DNA from: G016756615 sp035556195
GTDB taxonomy: Bacteria; Pseudomonadota; Alphaproteobacteria; Rhizobiales; Rhizobiaceae
NCBI GenBank assembly: GCA_035556195.1
Contig: DATMFK010000016.1
Span: 124,001-188,000 of the forward strand
Direction: 5' to 3'
DNA length: 64,000 nucleotides
Shown: in pieces, positions 49,701 to 57,598 of the stretch
Position numbering within the stretch: position 1 is the first letter of the stretch
Layout: each line of letters begins with the position of its first letter
The notes under the pieces: model-generated
What the model saw: the letters and a program-made list of their open reading frames with translations, nothing else
Told to the model about the DNA's origin: nothing
Database searches by the model: none
Position numbers and translations under genes: made by a program

Positions 49701-50385
49701 CGTAACGGATGTCCACGAGATCCTTCGCATGCAGGATCGCCAGCAGGTTCTTTTGGCGGAGCTCCAGCATCGCGTCCGCAACACACTCGGCATCGTACGG
49801 TCCATCGCACGCCGCTCGGCAGAAAGCAGCAGGAGTGTCGAGGAATACGCGTCTCACCTGGAGGGCAGGATAACGGCATTGGCGCGTGCGCAGAGCATGC
49901 TCACGCGGTCGGCGGAATCCTCCGTCGACCTGCAGAACCTGGTGCTGGACGAACTTGCCGCGCAAGGGACGAAGCACCGTAACAATATCGCCGTCGGGGG
50001 CCCGGATGTCGCGCTCAGCGGGAGCGCGGCAGAGACTCTAAGTCTTGCATTTCACGAGCTCGCGACCAACTCCTTCAAATATGGTGCCCTGTCCTCCCCC
50101 GACGGTCGTATCGACATCAAATGGTCCGTGGCCCCCGGCCTCGACAACGCGCAACTGAATATTCAGTGGCAGGAGCAGAACGGGTCAGACAGAAAGAATC
50201 GGAAGGTACGACGGGGTTTCGGGTCTGAACTGATCGAGCGTATGGTGCCTTACGCGCTCGGCGGCAGCGCTGCGTTGCGCGTCGAGGGAGGCGGTGCGAT
50301 CTGCTCCATTGACGTTCCCCTGTCCGAAAACGTGCGCCTGACCACTCCGACCGACGAGAAATCGGATGAGGGGTACGACACGTAG
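46762..50385 (+). CDS. CheB-CheR-PAS-HWE histidine kinase fusion
   Basis: A 1207-residue signalling protein. Order: a degenerate CheB domain (about 30-215), CheR methyltransferase (about 235-500; GVTHFFRD near 301, GCATGEEAYS near 338), a long coiled coil (about 669-745), two PAS domains (about 755-870 and 874-995) and a HWE kinase domain (His1003 in LQHRVRNTLG, N-box HELATNSFKYGAL, and W-x-E in IQWQEQNG). HWE kinases feed phosphate into general-stress signalling in this class. In the CheB part the catalytic His is Asn66 (VVMQNREAL), so it is probably inactive as an esterase. Start TTG 46762 is tentative; ATG 46825 or 46834 are alternatives. Confidence 0.87.
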   Translation: MADRKSAKSRNGSARKTRPSRMHQMSKPMLVIGLCASAAATRGVERFLETGKALADAAAFVVVMQNREALEGTGFVDRVTAATGLPLQEISDGLSPEAGQIYFAPPGVTVTLKSGRLKTEPVHQNPGHRGSIDSFLVSLATEFDDRAVGIIFAETGGDGTLGLAALKESGGLTLAELPAPDPAGANEAHLGTNAAEIADFVLPAEEMAERIAGNLRALDRAHQGQSFDDLVAKSDSQLTRIATVLRNKTGHDFHGYKRNTFMRRVQRRIQVTQVESIDAYLELLRADPDEAQQLFNDLLIGVTHFFRDQKEFDFLEKEVIPSLFQAKGAGDQIRIWVLGCATGEEAYSIAILLREHMARLDRVPHVQIFATDIDGKALAQARVGRYAQSAVREVSPERLARWFVKEGDTYSIVKELREMCIFSQHNIIKDAPFSRLDMVSCRNLLIYLNADLQDRVFPLFHFALRSGGILFLGNSENVTRHSKLFAPLDRRFRIFRQIDTHVRALPQFPLTATARLVDNTPPPRAPGGAALLSKQAEQILERYAPAYMIVDANHDVLHFSGRTGRFIDPPAGVASLNILHLIHRDLRMDLRAALHKAEAEKVPVQVRGLKVGQNGHTVVVTLTVEPIEAGPGQPLRYAVILQDGYSTTERAADGTSVASSIDDRPDTHVNRLEAELQLTRDRLQATIEELESTNEELKASNEEYQSVNEELQSSNEELETSKEELQSLNEELQTVNGELAHRVEELGRANSDLKNLLESTQIATVFLDNDLRVKSFTPAITDLFHLIDSDLGRPISHIAARIAYEDLESDVRKVLRTLSTIERETRNLQTGSRYLTRVLPYRSVDNVIEGAVLTFLDVTQVVRAEERVRESEARLRSVVEGIPQLVWRANDAGKWLWSSPQWTDFTGQSEAAARDLGWLETLHPEDRSRVLQAWSAASERGTLEVEHRLWNQRENHFRNVHMRARPVLHGSGEAMEWLGTVTDVHEILRMQDRQQVLLAELQHRVRNTLGIVRSIARRSAESSRSVEEYASHLEGRITALARAQSMLTRSAESSVDLQNLVLDELAAQGTKHRNNIAVGGPDVALSGSAAETLSLAFHELATNSFKYGALSSPDGRIDIKWSVAPGLDNAQLNIQWQEQNGSDRKNRKVRRGFGSELIERMVPYALGGSAALRVEGGGAICSIDVPLSENVRLTTPTDEKSDEGYDT

Positions 50386-50412
50386 CCCGCTCATCTCGAC
50401 CACAGAATCCAG

Positions 50413-50628
50413 CTAGAGATCAAACGCGACATTCCGTCCTTTTCGAATTGCGAATGCCGCGACCATGTCGGAAAGTTGCCGATCCGAGAGCCCACAACGC
50501 GGCAAAACAGTGCGGATGGCCCGCAATGCATAGGTGGTAGATATAGGCCGGGGGTCGTCGGTGCGCGAGTCGACATAATGCTCGACCACCTTCTCGATGC
50601 TTCTTTCCTGGAAATCGATCGTCGCCAT
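50413..50628 (-). CDS. Small soluble protein, unknown function
   Basis: A 71-residue protein starting MATIDFQERS. GGGAG lies seven bases before ATG 50628; the frame from 50667 is a few residues longer. The sequence ALRAIRTVLPRCGLSDRQLSDMVAAFAIRKGRNVAFD looks like a compact helical domain with a conserved basic end. It is convergent with the kinase gene and diverges from the ThDP enzyme. I do not recognise a family. Confidence 0.66.
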   Translation of the reverse strand: MATIDFQERSIEKVVEHYVDSRTDDPRPISTTYALRAIRTVLPRCGLSDRQLSDMVAAFAIRKGRNVAFDL

Positions 50629-50757
50629 CCGCTCGCTCCCTGATGGAGGTTTTCTGGAAAACACCATCGCCCGCCCCCCGAGGCTGCATCTATCACAAAT
50701 GTTACACCGCCGCTTTCGGAAGGGACGCGCGGGTATTTCGCCAAGCGGGCGGGCATT

Positions 50758-50782
50758 GGAACCTCGGGCTACCCAGGAGGTT
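50758..50782 (+). promoter_or_regulatory. EcfG-type promoter for the ThDP enzyme gene
   Basis: GGAAC at 50758-50762, 16 bases, GGTT at 50779-50782, about 20 bases before ATG 50802. Confidence 0.65.
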
Positions 50783-50801
50783 GGGCGGCAGGAGGTGCCA
50801 C

Positions 50802-52559
50802 ATGCCCAATGCTGCCGATATTCTCGTCGAATCCCTTATCGCCTGGAACGTCGATGTCGTGTTCGGTCTGCCAGGGGACGGCATAAACGGCATCATGGAA
50901 GCCTTGCGCACGCGACAGGACCGCATTCGGTTCGTACAGGTGCGGCATGAAGAATCGGCGGCTTTCATGGCCTCTGCCTACGCGAAATGGACCGGGCGGC
51001 TGGGCGTGTGCCTTGCTACCTCGGGCCCGGGCGGGACCCATCTTCTGACGGGGCTTTACGACGCGAAACTCGATCAGGCTCCGGTGCTCGCCATCACCGG
51101 CATGCAATTCCATGACCTCATCGAGACTTTCACCCAACAGGACGTGGACCTGACGCGAGCCTTCATCGACGTAGCAGTGTTCAACGCACAGGTTTCCGAC
51201 GCCGCCCATATGGAAAATCTAGCCGGACTGGCCTGCCGCTCGGCCTTGGCCAGTCGTGGGGTTGCGCATCTTTCGATTGCGAGCGACATTCAAGAACAGG
51301 ATCTTCAGCAGGCCGAGCGCTCAAAGCGCAACCGCCCATCCCACACGCCGCACCGATGGTTCCACGGCAACGACCTGCCGGATCCAGCCCAGATCGAGAA
51401 GGCTGCCGAGATCCTCAACGGGGCGAGCCGAGTAGCCATTCTGGCAGGACGCGGAGCACTGGCGGCCCGCGCCGAACTGGAGCGGGCGGCCGATCTCCTC
51501 GCCGCGCCTGTCGCCAAGGCCTTGCTCGGCAAAGCGGTCCTGCCCGATGACCATCCCCATACCACCGGCGGGATCGGTATATTGGGCACGCGACCTTCCC
51601 AAGAGGCACTGCAGGGATGTGATGCCCTGCTCATTGTCGGCTCGACATTTCCCTATGTCGAATACTATCCCGAACCCGGCAAGGCGCGCGGCGTGCAGAT
51701 CGACCGGAACGCCCAGCGCATCGGATTGCGGTATCCGGTCGAAGCCGGCCTCGTCGGGGACGCGGCGCAATCGTTGCGCCTGCTCAACGAAAAACTCGTC
51801 GCCAAGAGCGATCGCAGCTTCCTCGAACAGGCACAGGAGGGCATGCGCCGCTGGCGCGATCTGATGGCGATCGCCGAGGCGAAATCCGACGTTCCCCTGA
51901 AGCCGCAGGTCGTCGTCAAGGCCTTCGGCGACCGGATGCCGGCCAATGCCATCCTGGCAACGGACTCGGGACAGAACACGGAAATGGCCGCGCGCCACAT
52001 CGACATGAAGAGCGGCCAGGACTTCTCCGTTTCGGGCGGCTTGGCTTCGATGGCGTGTGGATTGCCCTACGCGATCGCGGCCGGCATCGCGTTTCCCGGC
52101 AGGCCGGTATTCGCGGTGGTCGGCGACGGCGGCTTCGCCATGCAGCTCGGCGAATTCTCCACGGCCGTCCGGTACGGGATACCGTTGAAGGTTTTGGTGC
52201 TCAAGAACAACATGCTCAACCAGATCGCCTGGGAACAGATGATGTTCCTCGGCAATCCGCAATTCGCCTGCGAGTTGCAGCCGATCGACTTTGCGCTGGC
52301 GGCCGAAGCGATGGGCGGGATCGGCTATAGCGTATCGCGTCCGGAGGAAGTGGCCGGTGTCATCGATCAGGCCTTCGCGACCGATGGACCGGTCGTCATC
52401 GAGGCGGTCGTGGATCCCTATGAGCCGATGATGCCCCCGAAAATGCCGCCCGACTACGCCGAGAATTTCCGCAAAGCTCTTGGGGATACTCCAGGGCAGG
52501 AAGAGATCAGGAAGAACATTTCCGAGGAACCGCTCCGATCGATGATGAGCCCGAAGTGA
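50802..52559 (+). CDS. ThDP-dependent pyruvate oxidase/acetolactate-synthase-like enzyme
   Basis: A 585-residue thiamine-diphosphate enzyme. The catalytic Glu is in the VRHEESAAFMA block (Glu50/51), GLPGDGINGIMEALR is at the N-terminus, and the ThDP motif GDGGFAMQLGEF...NNMLNQ spans about residues 440-472. The spacing and FVFGLPGDG style are closer to pyruvate oxidase (PoxB) than to acetolactate synthase, and no small subunit gene follows. It would convert pyruvate to acetate and CO2 with electron transfer, if the oxidase reading is right. GGAGG precedes ATG 50802; the longer frame to 50643 is noise. A stress promoter sits just upstream. Confidence 0.85.
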   Translation: MPNAADILVESLIAWNVDVVFGLPGDGINGIMEALRTRQDRIRFVQVRHEESAAFMASAYAKWTGRLGVCLATSGPGGTHLLTGLYDAKLDQAPVLAITGMQFHDLIETFTQQDVDLTRAFIDVAVFNAQVSDAAHMENLAGLACRSALASRGVAHLSIASDIQEQDLQQAERSKRNRPSHTPHRWFHGNDLPDPAQIEKAAEILNGASRVAILAGRGALAARAELERAADLLAAPVAKALLGKAVLPDDHPHTTGGIGILGTRPSQEALQGCDALLIVGSTFPYVEYYPEPGKARGVQIDRNAQRIGLRYPVEAGLVGDAAQSLRLLNEKLVAKSDRSFLEQAQEGMRRWRDLMAIAEAKSDVPLKPQVVVKAFGDRMPANAILATDSGQNTEMAARHIDMKSGQDFSVSGGLASMACGLPYAIAAGIAFPGRPVFAVVGDGGFAMQLGEFSTAVRYGIPLKVLVLKNNMLNQIAWEQMMFLGNPQFACELQPIDFALAAEAMGGIGYSVSRPEEVAGVIDQAFATDGPVVIEAVVDPYEPMMPPKMPPDYAENFRKALGDTPGQEEIRKNISEEPLRSMMSPK

Positions 52560-52584
52560 GGAACAGAAGTAAGGAACAAAGGTT
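52560..52584 (+). promoter_or_regulatory. EcfG-type promoter 1 for the GlcG-xox operon
   Basis: GGAAC at 52560-52564, 16 bases, GGTT at 52581-52584, directly after the previous stop. It overlaps the next promoter. Confidence 0.55.
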
Positions 52585-52597
52585 GTCATAGCAGGTT
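52573..52597 (+). promoter_or_regulatory. EcfG-type promoter 2 for the GlcG-xox operon
   Basis: GGAAC at 52573-52577, 16 bases, GGTT at 52594-52597, about 27 bases before ATG 52624. The two sites are offset by 13 bases. Confidence 0.65.
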
Positions 52598-52623
52598 CGA
52601 GCGGGAAATCGGGTGTTCTCGCC

Positions 52624-53385
52624 ATGCCGCGCTTGCTCCTTCTGGCCTTGCCTCTTGCAGTATTCGCAAGCGATCCGGCTGCAGCCGAAACGCCATGCCC
52701 AGTGCTGCACGACAAACTCCTGGAAACGCTTCGCTCGAGCGTGAAGGCCAGCGGGGGGCCCGCGAATGGCGGCTTCGACACGAACGAATGGGCAGCCGTG
52801 GTCGACCGGACGGGCTTCGTCTGCGCGGTCGCTTTCAGCGGCCCGAAGGTCGATGCGCAATGGCCGAGCAGCAGATTGGTCGCTGCGGGAAAAGCCAACA
52901 CGGCAAACGGTCTCAGCGTGGATCAGATGGCGCTTTCCACCGCCAATCTTTATGCGCCGGTTCAGGCCGGGGGACCGCTTTACGGCTTGGAGAATACAAA
53001 TCCCCCTAACCAGGCTGTGGCCTTCGCCGGCGACCCCAGCACCTTTGGAACAGCAACCGATCCGCTGATAGGCAAGCCTGTCGGCGGCGTCGTCGTGTTT
53101 GGCGGGGGGCTGGCTCTCTACGACGACACAGGCGTGGTTGGGGGGCTCGGCATCAGTGGCGACTCTTCTTGTGCTGACCACAACGTCGCTTGGCGCGTCC
53201 GGCGCGGGCTCGGTCTGGACAAGGTCCCGGCCGGGGTCAATGCGGTGGCGAAGGATGCCATCGTCTACGACCTCGACCCGGGCGGCAAGAGCGCTTCCGG
53301 TTGGGGCCATCCGAAATGCGCGGGAACAGAGGCAGATGTAGCTGCCGAGCTTGGCGCGGGCGTGGGAGGCGCTGTGCCAAAATGA
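52624..53385 (+). CDS. Exported GlcG/HbpS-like protein
   Basis: A 253-residue exported protein of the GlcG/HbpS type (heme-binding or unknown-ligand family). Residues 1-21 are a signal peptide (AAA-type cleavage after PAAA). The segments VDRTGFVCAVAFSGPKVDAQWPSSRLVAAGKANTANGLS and GGVVVFGGGLALYDDTGVVGGLGISGDSSCADHNVAWRVR are the conserved core. HbpS binds heme in Streptomyces; the ligand here is unknown. ATG 52624 is preceded by two tandem EcfG-type promoters. Its stop overlaps the xoxF start by four bases, so it is the first gene of the alcohol-oxidation operon. Confidence 0.85.
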   Translation: MPRLLLLALPLAVFASDPAAAETPCPVLHDKLLETLRSSVKASGGPANGGFDTNEWAAVVDRTGFVCAVAFSGPKVDAQWPSSRLVAAGKANTANGLSVDQMALSTANLYAPVQAGGPLYGLENTNPPNQAVAFAGDPSTFGTATDPLIGKPVGGVVVFGGGLALYDDTGVVGGLGISGDSSCADHNVAWRVRRGLGLDKVPAGVNAVAKDAIVYDLDPGGKSASGWGHPKCAGTEADVAAELGAGVGGAVPK

Positions 53386-55232
53386 GCAGTTTAGAGCTTT
53401 CCGGCATGATGCGCGTGTTTGCCGTTATTCCTCGCCTCGTCGCGCGGACGTGCTGTTGCGTGCTGCTTTCACTCGCAGCCGCCGCTGGCGCCCGGGCTCA
53501 GGATACGCCGGCTATCTCGCCCCCGGTTGCGGCCGCCCCGCCCGACGACGGCCAATGGACGATGCCTGCGAAGAACTATGCCTCGACCCGCTACAGCGAA
53601 CTTGCCGAAATCACGCAGGAGAATGTCGGCAAACTTCAGGTGGCGTTCACCTTCTCCACCGGCATCAACAAAGGGCATGAGGCCGCACCTCTCGTGGTCG
53701 GCCAGACCATGTATATCATCACGCCGTACCCCAACATCCTCTACGCGCTTGACCTGTCCAAGCCGGGCGCGCCGATGAAGTGGAAATTCGAACCGTGGCC
53801 TGAGACGGCTTCCCAGGGCGTCGCCTGTTGTGACGTCGTCAATCGGGGCGCCGCCTTCTTCGCGGGACGTATCTATTTCAACACCCTGGACGGCCACACG
53901 ATCGCGGTCGACGCCGAGACTGGTCAACAGGTCTGGAACACCACGGTGGGCAACATCAATATCGGCGAGACCGTCACGATGGCCCCGCTCGTCGTCAAAG
54001 GGAAGGTGCTCGTCGGGAACTCGGGCGGGGAACTGGGGGTGCGAGGCTGGGTCAAGGCCCTCGATGCGGCAGACGGCCATGTCGTCTGGACCGCCTATGG
54101 TACCGGTCCGGACTCTGACGTGCTGATCGGCCCCGACTTCAAGCCGTTCTACCCCCAGGACCGCGGCAAGGATCTGGGTGTGACCACGTGGCCGCCAGAC
54201 GCTTGGAAAATCGGCGGCGGAAATATGTGGGGATGGATCTCCTACGATCCCGAACTCAACCTGATCTACCACGGCACGGGTAATCCCGGTCCCTGGAACC
54301 CCGATCTGCGTCCCGGAGACAACAAGTGGACGGCCGGCATCTTCGCCCGCGATCCCGACAACGGGCAGGCCAAGTGGTTCTATCAATGGACCCCGCACGA
54401 CCTGCACGACTATGACGGGATCAATGAGCAGATCCTGCTCGACATGAGCTGGAAGGGACAGCCACGCAAGGTGCTCGTCCGGCCCGAGCGCAATGGCTAC
54501 GTCTATGTCCTCGACCGCACCACCGGCGAGGTTCTCTCCGCACAGCCCTTCGGGCCCGTCAACTCCAGCAACGGCGTGGATCTCAAGACCGGCCTGCTGA
54601 TGGTGAATTCCGAGAAAGCGACCTCCACCGGCAAGGTTGTGCGCAACATTTGCCCCACCGCCTCGGGGCTCAAGGACTGGCAACCTTCCGCTTTCTCGCC
54701 GCGAACGGGACTTCTCTACATTCCCCACAACAATCTGTGCATGGACGCAGAAGGTACCGAAGTAAATTACATTGCCGGCACCCCCTATGTAGGCATGAAC
54801 GTGCGCATGATCCCGGGACCGGGCGGCCATCGTGGCGCTTTCACGGCCTGGGACATTGCCGCGGCGAAACCCGTCTGGAGCCTCAAGGAGAATTTCCCTG
54901 TCTGGAGCGGCGCCCTGGTGACGGCGGGCGATGTGGTCTTCTACGGGACCATGGAGGGCTGGTTCAAGGCGGTCAGCGCGCGCACCGGCGATCTCCTTTG
55001 GCAATTCAAGACCTCGTCCGGGATTATCGGGCAGCCGATCACCTACCGTGGTCCGGACGGCCATCAATATGTCGCGGTCCTCGCCGGGGTCGGAGGCTGG
55101 GCGGGGGCGGTCGTGACCGGAGATCTCGATCCGCGCGACGCAACGGCTGCATTGGGTTTCGCCAATGCCATGAAGGATTTGAAGAATGTGACCGCAGCCG
55201 GAGGTTCGCTTTATGTCTTCAGGCTGCCCTGA
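53382..55232 (+). CDS. xoxF: XoxF-type PQQ-dependent methanol dehydrogenase
   Basis: A 616-residue exported beta-propeller dehydrogenase of the methanol/ethanol family, with a signal peptide (start ATG 53382; an in-frame ATG at 53406 is the alternative). The adjacent cysteines Cys149-Cys150 (VACCD) form the vicinal disulfide over PQQ. GGELGVRG and HGTGNPGPWNP supply the Glu and Asn metal ligands, and HDYDGINE carries Asp343 and Asp345. The second Asp (two residues after the first) marks the lanthanide-dependent XoxF/ExaF group, whereas calcium-type MxaF has Ala there. It would oxidise methanol or another alcohol in the periplasm. The next gene, xoxJ, overlaps it by 20 bases. Confidence 0.92.
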   Translation: MSSLELSGMMRVFAVIPRLVARTCCCVLLSLAAAAGARAQDTPAISPPVAAAPPDDGQWTMPAKNYASTRYSELAEITQENVGKLQVAFTFSTGINKGHEAAPLVVGQTMYIITPYPNILYALDLSKPGAPMKWKFEPWPETASQGVACCDVVNRGAAFFAGRIYFNTLDGHTIAVDAETGQQVWNTTVGNINIGETVTMAPLVVKGKVLVGNSGGELGVRGWVKALDAADGHVVWTAYGTGPDSDVLIGPDFKPFYPQDRGKDLGVTTWPPDAWKIGGGNMWGWISYDPELNLIYHGTGNPGPWNPDLRPGDNKWTAGIFARDPDNGQAKWFYQWTPHDLHDYDGINEQILLDMSWKGQPRKVLVRPERNGYVYVLDRTTGEVLSAQPFGPVNSSNGVDLKTGLLMVNSEKATSTGKVVRNICPTASGLKDWQPSAFSPRTGLLYIPHNNLCMDAEGTEVNYIAGTPYVGMNVRMIPGPGGHRGAFTAWDIAAAKPVWSLKENFPVWSGALVTAGDVVFYGTMEGWFKAVSARTGDLLWQFKTSSGIIGQPITYRGPDGHQYVAVLAGVGGWAGAVVTGDLDPRDATAALGFANAMKDLKNVTAAGGSLYVFRLP

Positions 55233-56058
55233 CAACAAGTCCCGGCCCGGCGCGTGGGCCAGACTGATCGCGGCCGCGTGTACCCTGCTGGTTGCCGGGA
55301 CGGCCGATGCCCGCGATCTCAAGGTCTGTGCGGACCCCAACAACCTGCCGTTCTCAAACGACCAGGGAGAAGGCTTCGAGAACAAGATCGTGGAACTGGT
55401 CGCGCGCGAACTCAAGGCAAAAGTGGCCTATGTCTGGTGGGCGCAACGCCGCGGTTTCATCCGCAACACCCTCAAGGCTGGCTTGTGCGACGTGGTGCCC
55501 GGCACGCCCACCGACCTGGAAATGTTGCGCACGACAGCGCCCTACTATCGCTCTTCCTACGTGTTCGTGACGCGGCGGGACGAGCCCGACATAGCTTCCT
55601 TCGACGATCCCCGTCTGCGGCAGCTGCGGATCGGTGTTCAGCTGGTCGGCGACGACGGCGCAAACCCGCCCCCGGTCGAAGCTCTCGGTAGGCGGGGCAT
55701 CGTCGGCCACCTCAAGGGCTACCCTGTCTATGGCGACTACTCGCTGCCGAATCCGCCGGCGCGGATCATCGAGGCTGTCGCGCGGGGAGAAATCGATGTG
55801 GCGATCGCATGGGGACCTCTAGCGGGGTATTTCGCGGAAAGGCAAAAGGTTCCTCTGCGGACGAGGCTCGTTTCGCCCGACCATGATGGGCCCTCTCCCC
55901 CGATGACCTTCGACATTTCAATGGGCGTGCGTCGTGGAGAGGACTCTTTGCGAGAACAAATCGAAACCGCTCTCGCAAAGCGCCGGACGGAAATCGACGC
56001 TATCCTTTCCGCCTACGGCGTACCTCGCCTCGCTATCGAGCGAGGGGCGCAAAAATGA
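55213..56058 (+). CDS. xoxJ: XoxJ-like periplasmic binding protein
   Basis: A 281-residue periplasmic protein of the solute-binding fold, with a signal peptide ending near residue 33. RDLKVCADPNNLPFSNDQGEGFENKIVELVARELKAKVAYVWW is typical of the quinoprotein-dehydrogenase-associated SBP (MxaJ/XoxJ). XoxJ is thought to help activate or assemble XoxF rather than carry sugars. It starts inside the end of xoxF and overlaps xoxG by four bases. Lanthanide-dependent methanol oxidation usually uses exactly this trio. Confidence 0.9.
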   Translation: MSSGCPDNKSRPGAWARLIAAACTLLVAGTADARDLKVCADPNNLPFSNDQGEGFENKIVELVARELKAKVAYVWWAQRRGFIRNTLKAGLCDVVPGTPTDLEMLRTTAPYYRSSYVFVTRRDEPDIASFDDPRLRQLRIGVQLVGDDGANPPPVEALGRRGIVGHLKGYPVYGDYSLPNPPARIIEAVARGEIDVAIAWGPLAGYFAERQKVPLRTRLVSPDHDGPSPPMTFDISMGVRRGEDSLREQIETALAKRRTEIDAILSAYGVPRLAIERGAQK

Positions 56059-56588
56059 AAATGCCGGTCCTCCTGGCCCTGCTGTTTCTCGCCCAAGTCT
56101 CGGCGTGTCAACGGGAGGAACGAGACACGCGCCCTCAGACGCCCGCGGGCGGCGACCAGACGCCCGTCCCGCTCACAACCTTGGCGCCGGGCGGTCAACG
56201 GCCCGCCTTCTGGAGCGTCGAGCCGCGAACCTTCGAAGGGAATGCCTTCCACCTGAGCGAAGGCAAGCGCCTGTTCAGCTGGTTCAATTGCACGGGCTGT
56301 CACGCGAATGGCGGCGGTGGCATGGGCCCGGCGCTGATGGACAACAGGTGGATCTACGGAGGCGCCATCGAGAGCATCCACGCCAGTATCCGTGACGGAC
56401 GCCCAAACGGCATGCCGACCTTTGCCGGCAAGATCCCGGACGACCAGATGTGGGAGATCGCCGCCTATATTCTCTCGCTCAGCGGCAATGCCCCGTCGGC
56501 CGCCTCTCCCAGCCGGAACGACGACATGATGGTGCATCCTTCGGAAAACCGCATGCCAAACGCGTCGACGCTCGGCAAATCGCCATGA
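56055..56588 (+). CDS. xoxG: XoxG-like c-type cytochrome lipoprotein
   Basis: A 177-residue protein that begins with a lipoprotein-like signal (residues 1-18, SAC). A single heme c site CTGCH has Cys79, Cys82 and His83, and an axial Met is likely in GMPTFAGKIPDDQMWEIAAYI. As in other xox operons it would accept electrons from XoxF. Here it directly precedes oxidase genes, so electrons could pass to the oxidase in the same operon. ATG 56055 overlaps xoxJ by four bases and it overlaps the next gene by four. Confidence 0.89.
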   Translation: MKMPVLLALLFLAQVSACQREERDTRPQTPAGGDQTPVPLTTLAPGGQRPAFWSVEPRTFEGNAFHLSEGKRLFSWFNCTGCHANGGGGMGPALMDNRWIYGGAIESIHASIRDGRPNGMPTFAGKIPDDQMWEIAAYILSLSGNAPSAASPSRNDDMMVHPSENRMPNASTLGKSP

Positions 56589-57598
56589 GACGCGCCTCGG
56601 CAATCGCTTTTGTGGCCGTCCTGCAGGCGGTAGCTCCTGCCTCCGGGGCCACCCAATCGGCCTTCGAGCCCATGGGGCCGGCTTCCGCCGAGCTCTTCCG
56701 GCTGATCTGGTTGTTCACGGCGTTGAGCGCCGTGATCTGGCTGGGGGTCATTGCCGTCTTGATCACAACGCTCGTCCGGCGGGACGGGGCACGGGCGGAT
56801 CCGTTGGCGCTGGACCCATCCGCGGAGCGCCGGGCAACGGGCTGGGTGACCATCGCGACCGCCGGGACGGCGATCGTCCTCATCGGACTCGCGCTGCTGA
56901 GTTACTTCTCAAACCGTACCCTCGCCGGGATCGGCGCCGATGCGAGCCTCACCATTCGCTTAACGGGCCACCAATGGTGGTGGGAGGTCCGTTATGAAAA
57001 CGAGCAGCCCAGCAAAGTCGTGACGACCGCCAACGAAATTCACATCCCTACAGGCGAACCGGTGCGGCTGGTGCTGGCCTCCACCGACGTCATCCATTCC
57101 TTCTGGGTGCCGAGCCTTGCCGGCAAGCTCGATCTCATCCCCGGCCATCAGAACGTTCTCGAATTCCGGGCAGACAAATCCGGCGTCTATCGTGGGCAAT
57201 GCGCTGAGTTTTGCGGTTTTCAACACGCTCATATGGCCATCATGATCATCGCCGAACCGCGCCCGGAATTCGACGCCTGGCTCGAGCATCAGCTTCAGCC
57301 GGCAGCCCAACCCGCCTCCGCCGAGGAGCAGGCAGGCCACGACCGGTTCATGAACAGGCCCTGCGTCATGTGCCACAAGATCGGAGGCACCGCAGCGGGC
57401 GGCACGGTCGGACCGGACCTTACGCATGTCTCCAGCCGAACGACGCTTGCCGCGGGCACCCTGCCGATGGACGAGCCCAGCCTGGCCGCCTGGATCACGG
57501 ACCCGCAGAGTTTCAAGCCGGGAGCGCATATGCCGATAGTCGACCTTAGCGGAGACGAGCTGAGCTCGATCGCGGCCTATCTGGGCAATCTGAAATGA
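56585..57598 (+). CDS. ctaC: Cytochrome c oxidase subunit II with fused cytochrome c (caa3-type)
   Basis: A 337-residue protein. A signal/transmembrane pair (two helices near residues 30-60 and 88-110) is followed by the CuA domain. GHQWWWEVRYE is the Trp/aromatic entry site, CAEFCGFQHAHM holds the two Cys, His and Met CuA ligands, and HSFWVPSLAGK is also conserved. The C-terminus adds a heme c site (CVMCH, Cys260-His264), which defines the caa3 type. It takes electrons from soluble or lipid-anchored cytochrome c, here probably the XoxG product. ATG 56585 and the stop overlap both neighbours by four bases. Confidence 0.91.
   Translation: MRRASAIAFVAVLQAVAPASGATQSAFEPMGPASAELFRLIWLFTALSAVIWLGVIAVLITTLVRRDGARADPLALDPSAERRATGWVTIATAGTAIVLIGLALLSYFSNRTLAGIGADASLTIRLTGHQWWWEVRYENEQPSKVVTTANEIHIPTGEPVRLVLASTDVIHSFWVPSLAGKLDLIPGHQNVLEFRADKSGVYRGQCAEFCGFQHAHMAIMIIAEPRPEFDAWLEHQLQPAAQPASAEEQAGHDRFMNRPCVMCHKIGGTAAGGTVGPDLTHVSSRTTLAAGTLPMDEPSLAAWITDPQSFKPGAHMPIVDLSGDELSSIAAYLGNLK

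Noticed and set aside
53469..55415. 648-residue minus-strand frame opposite xoxF
   Set aside because: Antisense to a recognisable XoxF gene with conserved motifs in frame; no start context.
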